Assembly: GCA_900491605.1 (NCBI GenBank)
Contig: UESW01004556.1
Span: 796,007-860,006 of the forward strand
Direction of reading: 5' to 3'
DNA from: Calamus simplicifolius
Lineage: Eukaryota > Streptophyta > Magnoliopsida > Arecales > Arecaceae
Length of the DNA: 64,000 bases
Below are positions 53,383-64,000 of this stretch, one piece after another (position 1 is the first letter of the stretch; each line of letters starts with the position of its first letter). The notes under the pieces are model-generated. The model was not told the DNA's origin. It made no database searches and worked only from the letters and a program-made list of their open reading frames with translations. The position numbers and the translations under genes were made by a program.

Positions 53383-53832
53383 TGAAAAAAAATAGAGAAG
53401 AAGAAGAATATATAGAAGAAAAAAAGAGAATGTCTTTATTTTCTTGATCTTTCGTCTATATGGTTACATCTAGAGAGAGCCTTAAATAATCATTATCTTG
53501 GAAGATAAAACTTCTTCACACCAGCCCATAACCAACTCCCTAATAAACTTTCTAAAATATAAAAGCCTATCCATAAAACCTGAGCCCAATCCCTATGGAC
53601 CCAGTCTCATAACCTACAATTAGGTTATTAAACATTCTCTCAAAAAACTCCCTTCTAAGCTATGCAAAAAAGTACTCAAACCTGAGCCCATGTACACCCA
53701 TGACTCACATGCTCTCTATTCTTGGGTCACAAGTTGACCCAAATAACTTAGGAACCTGAGAACTTATGAAGCCTAAGCTCTCAAACCTGTGTGAATCACC
53801 TGTACTTTGAATGTGCCATACCTGAGCTTACA
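53383..53832 (-). repeat. Probable 3' LTR of a second Tork-like Copia
   Basis: The right end is firm: GAGCTTACA at 53832 abuts an inverted purine tract (ATCTTCACCTTGG), as in the element at 46320. The left end is placed at TGAAAAAAAATAG (53383) because similarity to the LINE remnant stops there. The partner LTR would be beyond the window. Confidence 0.5.
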
Positions 53833-54015
53833 ATCTTCACCTTGGTGCATCAAAGTTATAATAAGCTCCACTTGGTCCATCAATCCCATCAGTGCTCCAC
53901 ATCTGAAGAAGCTATCCCAAGGCAGTATCTTAGTGAGTGCATCCGCTACATTATCTTTGGTAAACACTTTCACAAGCTTCAACTCACCATCCTCCACAAG
54001 CTCCATGATCCTGTG
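53773..54015 (-). pseudogene. C-terminal end of Tork-like pol, truncated by SIRE insertion
   Basis: The minus strand reads HRIMELVEDGELKLVKVF, DNVADALTKILPWDSFF and LMGLMDQ, very like the RNase H tail of the Tork element at 47021-47806. Translation stops being related exactly at 54015, where the SIRE LTR starts. The rest of this pol should be right of the SIRE element, outside the window. CTGTG (54011-54015) is the predicted target duplication. Confidence 0.75.
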
Positions 54016-56336
54016 TGTTGAGATTGTTGACCCTTGAATTGATTTTGATGATTACAAAACATTTAATTGACTCTTTAATTGCTTAGAATTATTGCATGAA
54101 TATGTGAGTTACCTTATTTCTCCTCTTAGCTAGCTTTCCCCACTTGCTAGCTAATTTATTTCCCACTCACATTGTGCCTAGCCGAACCATGCATAAATTG
54201 AGTTGTCTTAGAAGCTAGCTTGTTCCTTCCATCAGTTAGCTGTTTTCCTTTGCAAGCTAGCTATCTATTGCTGATTTTTCCACTTGGCCGAATGCTTTGG
54301 AAGGAGCTTGCATGCTAACTTGTTTCATGTAGCATGAAAACTCCTTGGCATAGCTAGCTATGTGTTAGCTATCTTTCATCCAGTTAGCTAAGCTAACTTG
54401 TTTGGGCGTTTTTCCTTGGCAGTGAGCTGATAGGAGTTAGCTAGGTAGCTAACTTGTCCAAGCCTTCTCCTTGCTACGTTTCATGAAAAGCTTCCTTAGT
54501 TAGCTATCTAGTTAGCTACTTTGTCATGAAGTTAACTCTAGCTAACTAACAAGCTAACTACTTTTTGCATGATAGAATAGTAGCTCTTCCCTCCTTTTCA
54601 AATCAGCCGCATGAATTTAAAATAGAGTTAGCTCACAAGCTAACTATCTTTTTATCATGGCTTCACACCTTTATGGATAGCTAACTTATGAGTTAGCTGG
54701 ATGACAAGAATTCCTTTTCATGAAACCATCTCCCGTAGCTTTTATTGAGAAAGCTAGCTTACAAGCTAACCATCTTTTCATGATTCCCTTTGGGAGTTAG
54801 CTTATAAGCTAACTATCTTTATTGTTTTCATGGCTTGGGAGTTAGCTATTTTTGTCATGAATAGGTTTGCCTTAGCTAACTTATGAGTTAACTATTTTAA
54901 ATGTTTTCATCCTAGCCGCATGAATTTTGAGTTAGCTACAAGCTAACTATCTTTTTACATGGCCTCATACACCTTTTCATAGCTAACTCATAAGCTAACT
55001 ATTTTAAATCTTTCTCTGGTTATGAAGCCGTTGGATTTTTTCTTATGGCTAGTTAGCTAAGAGCTAACTAGTTTGTGCCTTAGTTAGCTCCATAGCTAAC
55101 TACTTTTCTTTATAGCATGAAACCATGGCTACTTAGCTAACTTTTTTCTCTTTTTTTCTAGCCGTGGGATTTGAAAAGAGCTAGTAGCTAGCTAGCTCTC
55201 CTCCCTTGCTGATTTTGGGGCTGATCTTGCCGTGGGATTTTGGAAACAAGCTAGCTAGCTTGGGAGAAAAGCTAGCTTATGCTTTCTCCTTTTTCCATTG
55301 GGCCGCACGTTTCTCTTTGGGAGTTGCTGAAAATTTATTTCAGCCAACTCTTACTCTCTCTCTCTCATTTAATGCTCTTTCTCTCTCTCATTTCTATTTT
55401 GATGAATGCTGACCGTTTCTTTTGATTATGGACAGGAATCCCTCACTAGCAATGGGTTTAATGCTTTCATCATTTGGGAAAATATTTCAAACGGTTTTAT
55501 TTCTTCCCGTTTTTTTTTCTTCTATTTACCAATGAATCTAACGGATAGTTTTTTGATTGGTTTAAATAGAGATGTTCAGAAGAAAACCTTGACGAATTCT
55601 TACATTTTTGACACATCAAGAATACAAAAGAGAGAAAAGAAAGAAATCAAAAGAGAGTGCTTATTGCTTACAACTTTCGGATCTTGAGAAGCAAGTCTTT
55701 GTGCTGCGAAGTTTCATCCTTCAACACTTGCTCAAAAATCGTCCAAGCCTTTGAAGCAAGATTCAAATCTCAGCTGCGTCGACATTCTACATTTGCTGCT
55801 GGTTATTGCTTCTAAAAATTGTAAAGTTCTTATTTGAATATCTGCTCATATTTGGAGCTATCTGTTATTCTTTGATAAATCTTGTATTAGGGTTAGAGAT
55901 AACCCTAGTTTCTTGATTGGTTTCCTTGTACCATTAAAACAAGAGGACTAGCCGGGAAGGCTAGGGGATTGGCTTCCTTGTGCCAGTAAAACAAGAGGAC
56001 TAGCCGGGAAGGCTAGGGGATTTGGCTGCCTTGTGCCGTGAAAACAAGAGGACTAGCCGGGGAAGGCTAGGGGTTGTAATCGTTGTGATACGATTAGTGA
56101 AATTCCCAAGGTTTTTGGGGAGTGGATGTAGGAGCCGAGTTTGGCACCGAACCACTATAAACCTTGCTGTGTTTGTGTTTGATTGATCTGTGTATTTTCT
56201 ATTTTGTGCACTCCACTACACCGCTGCAAATTAACTTTTGATTAAGCACATATCTGCGTTAGTCAATATCATCCATTGAATTAATTTTTAAAATACCCAA
56301 TTCACCCCCCTCTTGGGCTACTACATCTGGGCAACA
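54016..56336 (+). repeat. 5' LTR of the SIRE element
   Basis: 2,321 bp from TGTTGAGATTG to GGGCAACA. Its first half (about 54110-55260) is packed with AGCTAAC, GTTAGCT and TTAGCTAA words alternating with TATCTTTTCATG. Three tandem 52-53-bp units around GGACTAGCCGGGAAGGCTAGG lie at 55921-56067. The conserved end with CAATTCACCCCCC and CTGGGCAACA is also found, inverted, in the LTRs at 28516 and 31923. Confidence 0.92.
55921..56067. repeat. Three 52-bp tandem units in the SIRE LTR
   Basis: Units starting AACAAGAGGACTAGCC at 55938, 55990 and 56043. Each contains a CTAGCC...GGCTAG inverted pair that could form a short hairpin. Confidence 0.9.
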
Positions 56337-56338
56337 AG

Positions 56339-56350
56339 TGGTATCAGAGC
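56339..56350 (+). promoter_or_regulatory. Primer-binding site of the SIRE element
   Basis: TGGTATCAGAGC, complementary to the initiator Met tRNA 3' end, two bases after the LTR. Confidence 0.9.
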
Positions 56351-56411
56351 AGCGTGCTCTTGATTCCTATAGCTTTGATAAGCTTGGAGCTAAAGATCAG
56401 TAGTAATCCAA

Positions 56412-57975
56412 ATGGGATCTATGTTGACCGAAGGACAGTCAACTAATAGACCACCTTTGTTCAATGGAACAAATTACACTTATTGGAAAGCACGAATGAA
56501 AATATTCATTCAAGCACTTGATTATGATTTATGGGGAATCATAATTAATGGACCTCACACACCCACTGTTAAGATTGATAATATTGATATTGCAAAGCCT
56601 GAATCTGAATGGGATGAGCAAGATAAGAAATTAGCTCAATTAAATGCAAAAGCAATGAATGTTCTTTATTGTTCTCTTGATGCAAATGAGTTTAATCGTA
56701 TATCTACATGCATGTCTGCTAAAGAGATTTGGATAGACTTGAAGTTACCCATGAGGGTACTAACCAAGTCAAGGAATCCAAAATTAATATGCTTGTTCAT
56801 AAGTATGAACTATTTAAAATGGATTCATCTGAAAATATCACTGATATGTTCACTAGATTTACCGACATTATTAATGGTTTAAAAAGTTTGGGTAAGTCTT
56901 ATGCTAACAGTGATCTTGTGAGAAAAATTTTGAGATCTTTGCCTAGATCATGGGAAGCAAAAGTCACAGCTATACAAGAAGCTAAAGACCTCAACAATCT
57001 ATCACTTGAAGAATTGGTCGGATCTTTGATGACTCATGAACTACAACAACGTCAACACATTGATGAAGACGATTCAAAGAAGAGAAGGACCATGGCATTG
57101 AAAGGTAATGTTCAAAATGAGGAAAGTGAAGATGAAACTAGTGAGAGTGAAAAAGATGATGATATGGCTCTCATCTCTAGAAAGTTCAAGAAATTTATGA
57201 GAAGAAAAAGATTTGGAAAAAGAAAAATATTTACTAAAGGTGATCATAGCAAGGAAAAGAAAAGAGTGAACCTCTTATATGCTATGAATGTAAGAAGCCT
57301 GGACATATCAAACCAGAATGTCCACTGTTGAAGAAAGGTTTTAAGAAAGTAAAGAAGAAGGCTATGTTGGCTACATGGAGTGACAGTGAAGCAACAAGTT
57401 CGGAAGAAGAAGAAAAGACTGAAGTTGCAAATGTATGCTTCATGGCTGATGAAAATGAGGTAAGTCCTAGCTTTCTAGATGACTTTACTTTTGATGAATT
57501 GCATGGTGCTTTTTATGAACTTGTAGATGATTTTGCTAAATTAAGTTCAAAGAATAAAGACTTGAGAAATGAAATTAAGGAACTTACTCTTGAAAAAGAA
57601 AGAATTTCAAATAACAATGATTCTTTACTAAAGGAAAACCAAGATTTGAAAGATGAAGTAAATAAATTAAAACCTATTATTGATAAATTTACTTTGAGTT
57701 CAGAAAAGTTAGAAATGATATTAAATAGTCAAAGGGCTGTTTACAATAGAGCTGGTCTTGGATACAATCCTATTGAAAGACAAAAATTTTTGAAAAATAT
57801 TTATGTGCATGCTGATGATTCAACTAGAATTACTTGCTTTAAATGTGGTAAATTTGGACACAAAGCATATACTTGTCACACACACAAAGTTAAACAAATA
57901 TGGGTTCCAAAAGGAACTATTTTAACTAACCCGAAAGGACCCAAGAAAGCTTGGGTACCTAAGAGCAAAACTTAA
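56412..57975 (+). pseudogene. SIRE gag
   Basis: Start ATG 56412 (MGSMLTEGQSTNRPPLF). The UBN2-type domain has YTYWKARMKIFIQALDYDLW and, after a frameshift near 56732, KINMLVHKYELFKM, RKILRSLPRSWEAKVTAI and SLEELVGSL. A first CCHC knuckle (CYECKKPGHIKPEC) at about 57279 follows a second shift near 57262. A coiled-coil segment and a second knuckle, CFKCGKFGHKAYTC, at 57838 follow in the frame 57328-57975. Both visible breaks are shifts of one or two bases, with no stop substitution seen, so decay is slight. Confidence 0.85.
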
Positions 57976-57977
57976 AA

Positions 57978-60900
57978 TTGTGTATGCAGGTGTGTCTTGC
58001 AACCCGAGCAACTAAAAGACAATGGTACTTGGATAGCGGGTGTTCAAGACACATGACGGGTGATGAGTCTCAATTCATCACTTTAGAGGCAAAAGATGGA
58101 GGTGTTGTTACTTTTGGTGATAATGGCCAAGGAAAAATTATTGGCATTGGAAAAATAGGTATCACACCTCATACTTTTATTGACAATGTCTTACTTGTGA
58201 AAGGTTTAAAGCATAATTTACTAAGTATCAGTCAATTATGTGATAAAGGATTTAAAGTTACATTTGAATCATCTTTATGCATTGTTAAAAATCCTACTAA
58301 TGATAATCTGAAATTTGTTGGTCATAGGCATGGTAATATCTACATTGTTGATTTAAATGATTTGAATGATAGAAATGTTGATTGCCTAGTTGCTATGAAT
58401 AATAAAACTGATAATAGTTGGTTATGGCATCGTAGGCTAGCTCATGCAAGCATGGATCTATTATCTAAACTAATCAAAAAGGATTTAGTAAATGGTTTGC
58501 CAAAACTCTCTTTTGAAAAAGATAAAATCTGTGATGCTTGTCAATTTGGAAAACAAACTCGAGTATCTTTTAAATCGAAAAATGTGATTTCAACCACTAG
58601 ACCTTTAGAACTCTTGCACATGGATTTATTCGGTCCTACAAGAACAACTAGTCTAGGAGGAAAAAGATATGGTTTTGTCATAATTGATGATTTCTCTCGT
58701 TTTACATGGGTTTTATTCTTAGCCAGTAAAGATGAAGCATTTCCATCATTTCAAAAATTATTTAAAAGAATTACAAATGAAAAGAATTCTTCTGTTTTAT
58801 CGATACGAAGTGATCATGGAAAAGAATTTGAAAATCAATATTTTGAAAATTTTTGTAATGAAAATGGAATTGAACATAATTTTTCTGCACCCAGAACACC
58901 TCAACAAAATGGAGTAGTAGAAAGAAAAACAGAACTTTAGAAGAAATGGCTCGTACCATGTTGTGTGAAAGCAATCTCCCAAAATATTTTTGGGCTGAAG
59001 CAATTAACACTGCATGTTATGTTTTAAATCGTGCATTAATTAGACCTGTTTTGAAAAAGACTCCTTATGAACTTTGGAAAGGAAGAAAACCTAATATCGG
59101 TTATTTTCATGTCTTTGGATGTCGCTGCTTTGTTTTGAATAACGGAAAAATAAATCTTGATAAATTTGATGCTAAATCTGACGAAGGGATTTTTCTTGGT
59201 TATTCATTGCATAGTAGAGCTTTTAGAGTTTTTAACAAAAAGACATTGGTAGTTGAAGAATCTATTCATGTGATATTTGATGAAACTAATGATCTTCCCT
59301 TAAGGAAGAGAAAAGGTATAGTTGATGCAGATGAAATTGAAGATCAACTCAAAGACATCACCTTGAAGGACAAAGATGAATCAGATACACAAGAGGTAAA
59401 TGAAGAAAGCAATCCTAATCCACCTGAAGCCTCACAAGGTAATGATGACTTAGAAAGAGGATGGAGGTATGTTCACAGTCACCCTAAAGATCAAATTATT
59501 GGTGAAATATCTCATGGAATTAGGACAAGATCGACATTTAGAGATACATATAATAACTTAGCATTTGTTTCTAAAATTGAACCTAAATGTTATGATGAAG
59601 CTAAGAATGATATTGATTGGTTAAATGCAATGCATGAAGAACTTAATCAATTTGAAAGAAATAATGTTTGGACACTTATTGAAAGACCTAATGATTATCA
59701 AATTATTGGAACAAAATGGGTTTTCAGAAATAAGTTAGATGAACATGGTAACATAATAAGAAATAAAGCAAGACTAGTAGCTAAGGGTTATAATCAAGAA
59801 GAAGGAATTGATTTTGATGAAACATATGCCCTGTTGCTAGATTAGAAGCTATCAGATTACTTCTTGCTGTTGCTTGTTTTATGAATTTTAAATTATATCA
59901 AATGGATGTTAAAAGCGCTTTCTTAAATGGATATATTGCTGAACAAGTATTTGTGGAACAACCACCCGGTTTTGAAAATCACTTGTTTCCAAACCACGTA
60001 TTTAAATTAAACAAAGCTTTGTATGGTTTGAAGCAAGCTCCCCGGGCTTGGTATGAAAGATTAAGCAAGTTCTTGATTAGTAATAAATTCATTCGAGGAA
60101 ATGTCGATACAACCTTATTTATTAAAAGACAAAATGATGATATTTAATTATTCAAATCTATGTAGATGATATCATATTTGGTGCCACTAATGACTCGTTA
60201 TGCAAAGATTTTGCTGAGCTTATGCAGGGAGAATTCGAGATGAGTATGATGGGAGAACTGAATTATTTTCTCGGACTCCAAATCAAGCAAAGCAATGACG
60301 GGATCTTCATAAGCCAATCCAAGTACATCAAGGAGATGATCAAAAAGTTTGGCATGGAGACATCTAAAAGTATCGGTACCCCTATGAGCTCATCTTGTAG
60401 AATTGATGCTTGTAATTCTGAAAAATCTGTAGATCTAAAACTTTATAGAGGAATGATAGGATCTTTGTTATACTTAACTGCCAGTAGACCTGATATCTTG
60501 TTTAGTGTTTGCATGTGTGCCAGATATCAAGCTAATCCTAAAGAATCACACTTGCTTGCTGTTAAAAGAATATTTAAATATTTAAATGGAACTAAAAACT
60601 TAGGACTTTGGTATGACAGACAATCTAGCATTGACTTAATAGGATACACCGATTCAGACTTTGCTGGATGTAAACTAGACAGAAAATCAACTAGTGGAAC
60701 TTGCCAATTCCTAGGTGTTAACTTAATCTCATGGTTTAGCAAGAAGCAAACTTCAGTAGCATTGTCTACGGCCGAGGCCGAATACATTGCAGCTGGAAGT
60801 TGCTGTGCTCAAATTTTGTGGATTAAGCAGCAACTAGAGGATTATGGTATCAAACAAAAGGGAATACCAATAAAATGTGACAACACTAGTGCAATTTGTC

Positions 60901-61106
60901 TAACTAAAAATCCTATTCAACACTCTAGAACAAAACATATAGAAATCCGACATCATTTTATTAGAGATCATGTTAATGATGGCAACATTGTATTGGAATT
61001 TGTAAACACTGAAAAACAACTCGCAGATATATTTACTAAACCTTTAGATGAATCAAAATTTTATGAAATAAGAATGGAACTTGGAATGATTGATCCATCT
61101 AATTAA
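57978..61106 (+). pseudogene. SIRE pol (protease, integrase, reverse transcriptase, RNase H)
   Basis: In order: protease active site in WYLDSGCSRHMT (58022); GAG-pre-integrase (WLWHRRLAHAS, CDACQFGKQTR); integrase Asp in HMDLFGP, Asp in IRSDHGKEF and Glu in QQNGVVERK, just before a one-base shift near 58927. Then IFLGYSLHSRAFRVF, KARLVAKGYNQEEGIDF, a shift near 59827, MDVKSAFLNGY, YGLKQAPRAWYERL, a shift near 60145, and the catalytic YVDDIIFG. RNase H has YTDSDFAG, STAEAEYIAAG and ADIFTKPLDESKF. It ends at TAA before 61107. All breaks look like single-base losses in short runs. Confidence 0.88.
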
Positions 61107-61412
61107 TTAAGTAATCATGTTTGTGACACTTGTTTGTGATTGGACATCTTGATTGAAATGTATTGATTATCTAATTCCATCTAAATCAATTAAATCTTTC
61201 ATGAAAATTCCTTAGAATGACCTTAATGTTTTTGTCTTCTAGTGAGTAAGTTAGCTAGGTAGTTAACTACCCACATTCCTTTTTCATGAAAGCTTGTCCA
61301 CTTTATTCCACGCCACCTATCCTTTTGACCTTTTTCATGGGACTATTCAAGAAAGCTAACTAACCAGGTAACCATCCAGGCACCTGACAAGCTAGCTCTT
61401 TTGAATCCTCCC

Positions 61413-61420
61413 TATATAAG
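61413..61420 (+). promoter_or_regulatory. Possible internal TATA box upstream of the third ORF
   Basis: TATATAAG in the context CCCTATATAAGGGCC lies 80 bases before the ATG at 61500, a normal plant TATA-to-start distance. The preceding 160 bases contain GTTAGCTAGG and AAGCTAACTAA words like those in the LTR. The promoter role is inferred. Confidence 0.45.
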
Positions 61421-61499
61421 GGCCAAATTCTTGACTCACACGTCTCCACCAAGTTTGCCTCATTCCAAAAACGTCTCCAAATTTCTTTAGAGGAAAAGG

Positions 61500-62452
61500 A
61501 TGGCTCCAAAGAAGAAGGGTTCTCACTCAAGAGAAGACACAACGGATCTTCCTCGGAAAAATTCTTCTTCCTCCTCAAGATCTATATTTCCTAATCGATC
61601 TATTTCCAATGGAAGGTTAGTAGATTTCAGTTTCTTAGCTCCTAGCTTCTCAAGGTTGGACTGACCTATTATCTACTAGGAAACCTATTTATCCTACTCT
61701 TGTCTATTTCTTCACTTGTTACTAGGGTCAGCCCTAGGTATTCCATTGAATGCGATCATCTTCGGACATTCCATGAATGTTGAGAATAGATTGCTACACA
61801 GTATTATTGCAAAGATATTTGCACCTCATTATGCCAATCAAAAATCAAAACTCCACCCCTTCCATACTGTTTGATTAATGTCAAGATCAAATCAAACAAA
61901 TTGTTGCATGATCCTTTCTCATTGATACTTTCAAATAGGAGAATACCAGATGGATTAGTCAACTCAAAATTCACGTTTCAACAATGTACTCTTCACCAAA
62001 TTGGTACCCCATATTTCTTCTGTGTTTGAAACTCTTAATCATATGTCAACTATTGTGAAGCAACTTGTGCATGATGTTGTGTGCTCAACAGTCGTGTGTT
62101 CTTTCACAACGACACTTCAGTGGATTGTATTAAGAAAGACGTTGAGCAATTGAAATCCCAGTTTGAAGATGTTGTAACCAAGGCTGAATGGGTAACACAC
62201 CAGATGAGGACCAATGACAGCACAACGAAGGATGCCGCGAATGCTCTTGACCACCTGAATGCATCCACCGTGAAGATGAGCAATTTGCTGGAAATTCAGA
62301 TTGGTCTTGCTGCTGCTTCTGCCCCTGGAGCTTCATTCTCTCATTCTCATCTTTGGACGCCGCCTTCTCAACCTAATGACGTACCCGGATCATCCACTCG
62401 ACCTGAAGGCTCTTCCAAGCAACCTAAAGTCATATCTTCTGATGATGAATGA
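61500..62452 (+). pseudogene. SIRE third ORF (envelope-like/Transposase_32-like), decayed
   Basis: ATG 61500 opens 54 codons with a basic start (MAPKKKGSHS), a Ser run and GRLVDFSFL, ending at TGA 61662. Pieces related to the 30686-31582 protein follow in shifting frames (for example IPLNAIIFG and NRLLHSIIAKIFAP near 61745-61840). The C-terminal frame 62081-62452 has a coiled coil (KKDVEQLKSQFEDVV) and an acidic Ser-rich tail. Many stops lie between. This is the region called envelope-like in SIRE elements; no membrane segment is visible here. Confidence 0.55.
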
Positions 62453-62833
62453 TGATTGTATTCTATGTTTATCTATGTTTCATGTCATGTAATATGTTTT
62501 CTATGAATGACTGAATTATGAACTTGATGACTGAATTCTGCTTGATATATGTACTATCTGAATTATGAACTATGCTTGAATTAATATGCATCTTCTCTTC
62601 ATAAATTGTGTTGAATTATTGCATATTCTGAAAATTCTTCTTTTTGATCAATGACAAAAAGGGGGAGAAGAATAATGCATAAATTAAAATTTAGGGGAGA
62701 AGAATCACTTCATATATTCAAGGGAGATTAATATATTTAGGGGGAGATTATATTTTGAATGCTGATTATGTATGCTGAATGATTTATGCTTAATAATTTT
62801 GTATGTTTTTGTCATCATCAAAAAGGGGGAGAT
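62453..62833 (+). promoter_or_regulatory. 3' spacer with repeated purine tracts; polypurine tract at 62820-62833
   Basis: Non-coding. Purine tracts resembling the priming tract occur four times (about 62656 AAAAAGGGGGAGAAG, 62692, 62732 and 62820). The last, AAAAAGGGGGAGAT, directly precedes the 3' LTR and is the likely plus-strand primer. Confidence 0.7.
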
Positions 62834-64000
62834 TGTTGAGATTGTTGACCCTTGAATTGATTTTGATGATTACAAAACATTTAATTGACTCTTTAATTGC
62901 TTAGAATTATTGCATGAATATGTGAGTTACCTTATTTCTCCTCTTAGCTAGCTTTCCCCACTTGCTAGCTAATTTATTTCCCACTCACAATGTGCCTAGC
63001 CGAACCATGCATAAATAGAGTTGTCTTAGAAGCTAGCTTGTTCCTTCCATCAGTTAGCTGTTTTCCTTTGCAAGCTAGCTATCTATTGCTGATTTTTTCC
63101 CTTGGCCTTGCTAAGGAGTTAGCTTGCATGCTAACTTGTTTCATCCATTCCCTCTTACGTAGCATGAAAACTCCTTGATAGCTAGCTATGTGTTAGCTAT
63201 CTTTCATCCAGTTAGCTAAGCTAACTTGTTTTTTTTTCCTTGGCAGTGAGCTGATAGGAGTTAGCTAGCAGCTAACTTCCAAGCCTTCTCCTTGCTACGT
63301 TTCATGAAAAGCTTCCTTAGTTAGCTATCTAGTTAGCTACTTTTCATGAAGTTAACTTTACATCTAGCTAACTAACAAGCAACTACTTTATGCATGATAG
63401 AATTTTAACTAGCTCTTCCCTCCTTTTCAAATCAGCCGCATGAATTTAAAATAGAGTTAGCTCACAAGCTAACTATCTTTTATCATGGCTTCACACCTTT
63501 ATGGATAGCTAACTTATGAGTTAGCTGGATGACAAGAATTCCTTTTCATGAAACCATCTCCCGTAGCTTTTATTGAGAAAGCTAGCTTACAAGCTAACCA
63601 TCTTTTCATGATTCCCTTTGGGAGTTAGCTTATAAGCTAACTATCTTTATTGTTTTCATGGCTTGGGAGTTAGCTATTTTTGTCATGAATAGGTTTGCCT
63701 TAGCTAACTTATGAGTAACTATTTTAAATGTTTTCATCCTAGCCGCATGAATTCAAAATTGAGTTAGCTATAAGCTAACTATCTTTTTACATGGCCTCAT
63801 ACACCTTTTCATAGCTAACTCATAAGCTAACTATTTTAAATCTTTTCTGGTTATGAAGCCGTTGGATTTTTTCTTATATGGCTAGTTAGCTAAGAGCTAA
63901 CTAGTTTGTGCCTTAGTTAGCTCCATAGCTAACTACTTTTCTTTATAGCATGAAACCATGGCTACTTAGCTAACTTTTTTCTTGCTTTTTGTTCTAGCCG
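62834..64000 (+). repeat. 3' LTR of the SIRE element, truncated by window end
   Basis: 1,167 bp matching the first half of 54016-56336, with the same TTAGCTAA-rich array and small indels (for example around 63110 and 63220). It continues past the window. Confidence 0.92.

Larger units (their letters stand above)
54016..64000 (+). mobile_element. SIRE-type Copia retrotransposon, plus strand, right LTR cut by window end
   Basis: The left LTR is 54016-56336 and the right LTR starts at 62834. Between them are a TGGTATCAGAGC primer site, gag with two zinc knuckles, full pol, a long spacer with a possible TATA box, a decayed third ORF and a polypurine tract. The size (over 11 kb if the right LTR is full length), the large LTRs and the extra 3' ORF mark the SIRE/Maximus group. 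It interrupts a Tork-like Copia at 54015. Confidence 0.92.

Noticed and set aside
54110..55260. Repeated GTTAGCTAAC words as a CRISPR-like or satellite array
   Set aside because: Spacing is irregular and the block is repeated as part of both LTRs of one element in a plant genome.
56339..56350. Part of a tRNA gene
   Set aside because: Only the 12-base complement of the tRNA 3' end is present next to an LTR, as expected for a primer site; no cloverleaf around it.
61360..61578. 72-codon minus-strand open frame
   Set aside because: Antisense to the third-ORF start and TATA region; no motif.

Overview
The window is nuclear DNA of a flowering plant, in a gene-poor, repeat-dense region. Every coding region I could recognise belongs to a plant transposable-element family: CACTA/En-Spm TNP2 transposases, Ty3 Tat-type elements with a second RNase H and an antisense gene, and Ty1/Copia elements of Tork and SIRE type. 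I found no ordinary host gene, tRNA, rRNA or CRISPR array. A large-genome plant, quite possibly a monocot, would fit, but the sequence alone does not settle the species.

Positions 1-44226 are a nest of insertions. The outer shell is a minus-strand CACTA element whose 5' end is at about 44065 and whose 3' end lies left of the window. From left to right it contains: one LTR of a minus-strand Copia (1385-2966); a solo-LTR-like insert (4713-5935); a complete plus-strand CACTA (7175-24607, target duplication AGG); a Copia (26733-37230); and a Tat-derived non-autonomous element (37483-42166, duplication TATGC). The inner CACTA is itself split by a Tat element (9914-20153, duplication CTATG). The Copia is split by a SIRE-derived non-autonomous element (28516-33624, duplication CCTTG). 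In each of these duplication-flanked cases except the non-coding TATGC site, the interrupted reading frame can be followed across the insertion.

The inner CACTA has a TNP2-type transposase followed by a coiled-coil segment, a DUF8039-like module and a C48/Ulp1-like cysteine protease region with His, Asp, Gln and Cys in place. Both Tat elements carry, antisense to their own gag-pol, a three-exon gene (Transposase_28-like N-terminus, long coiled-coil C-terminus) whose two introns sit at matching positions.

Positions 44227-54015 hold decayed Copia pieces, a well-preserved minus-strand Tork-type Copia (46320-52026, duplication GGACA), a LINE-type RNase H remnant and the 3' end of another Tork-like Copia. 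That last piece is cut by a plus-strand SIRE element (54016 to beyond 64000). The SIRE element has LTRs packed with TTAGCTAA palindromes, gag-pol broken mainly by single-base frameshifts, a possible internal TATA box and a decayed third ORF. Its right LTR runs off the window.

All protein breaks are described as seen. Family and lineage names rest on motif recognition by eye, with no database search.
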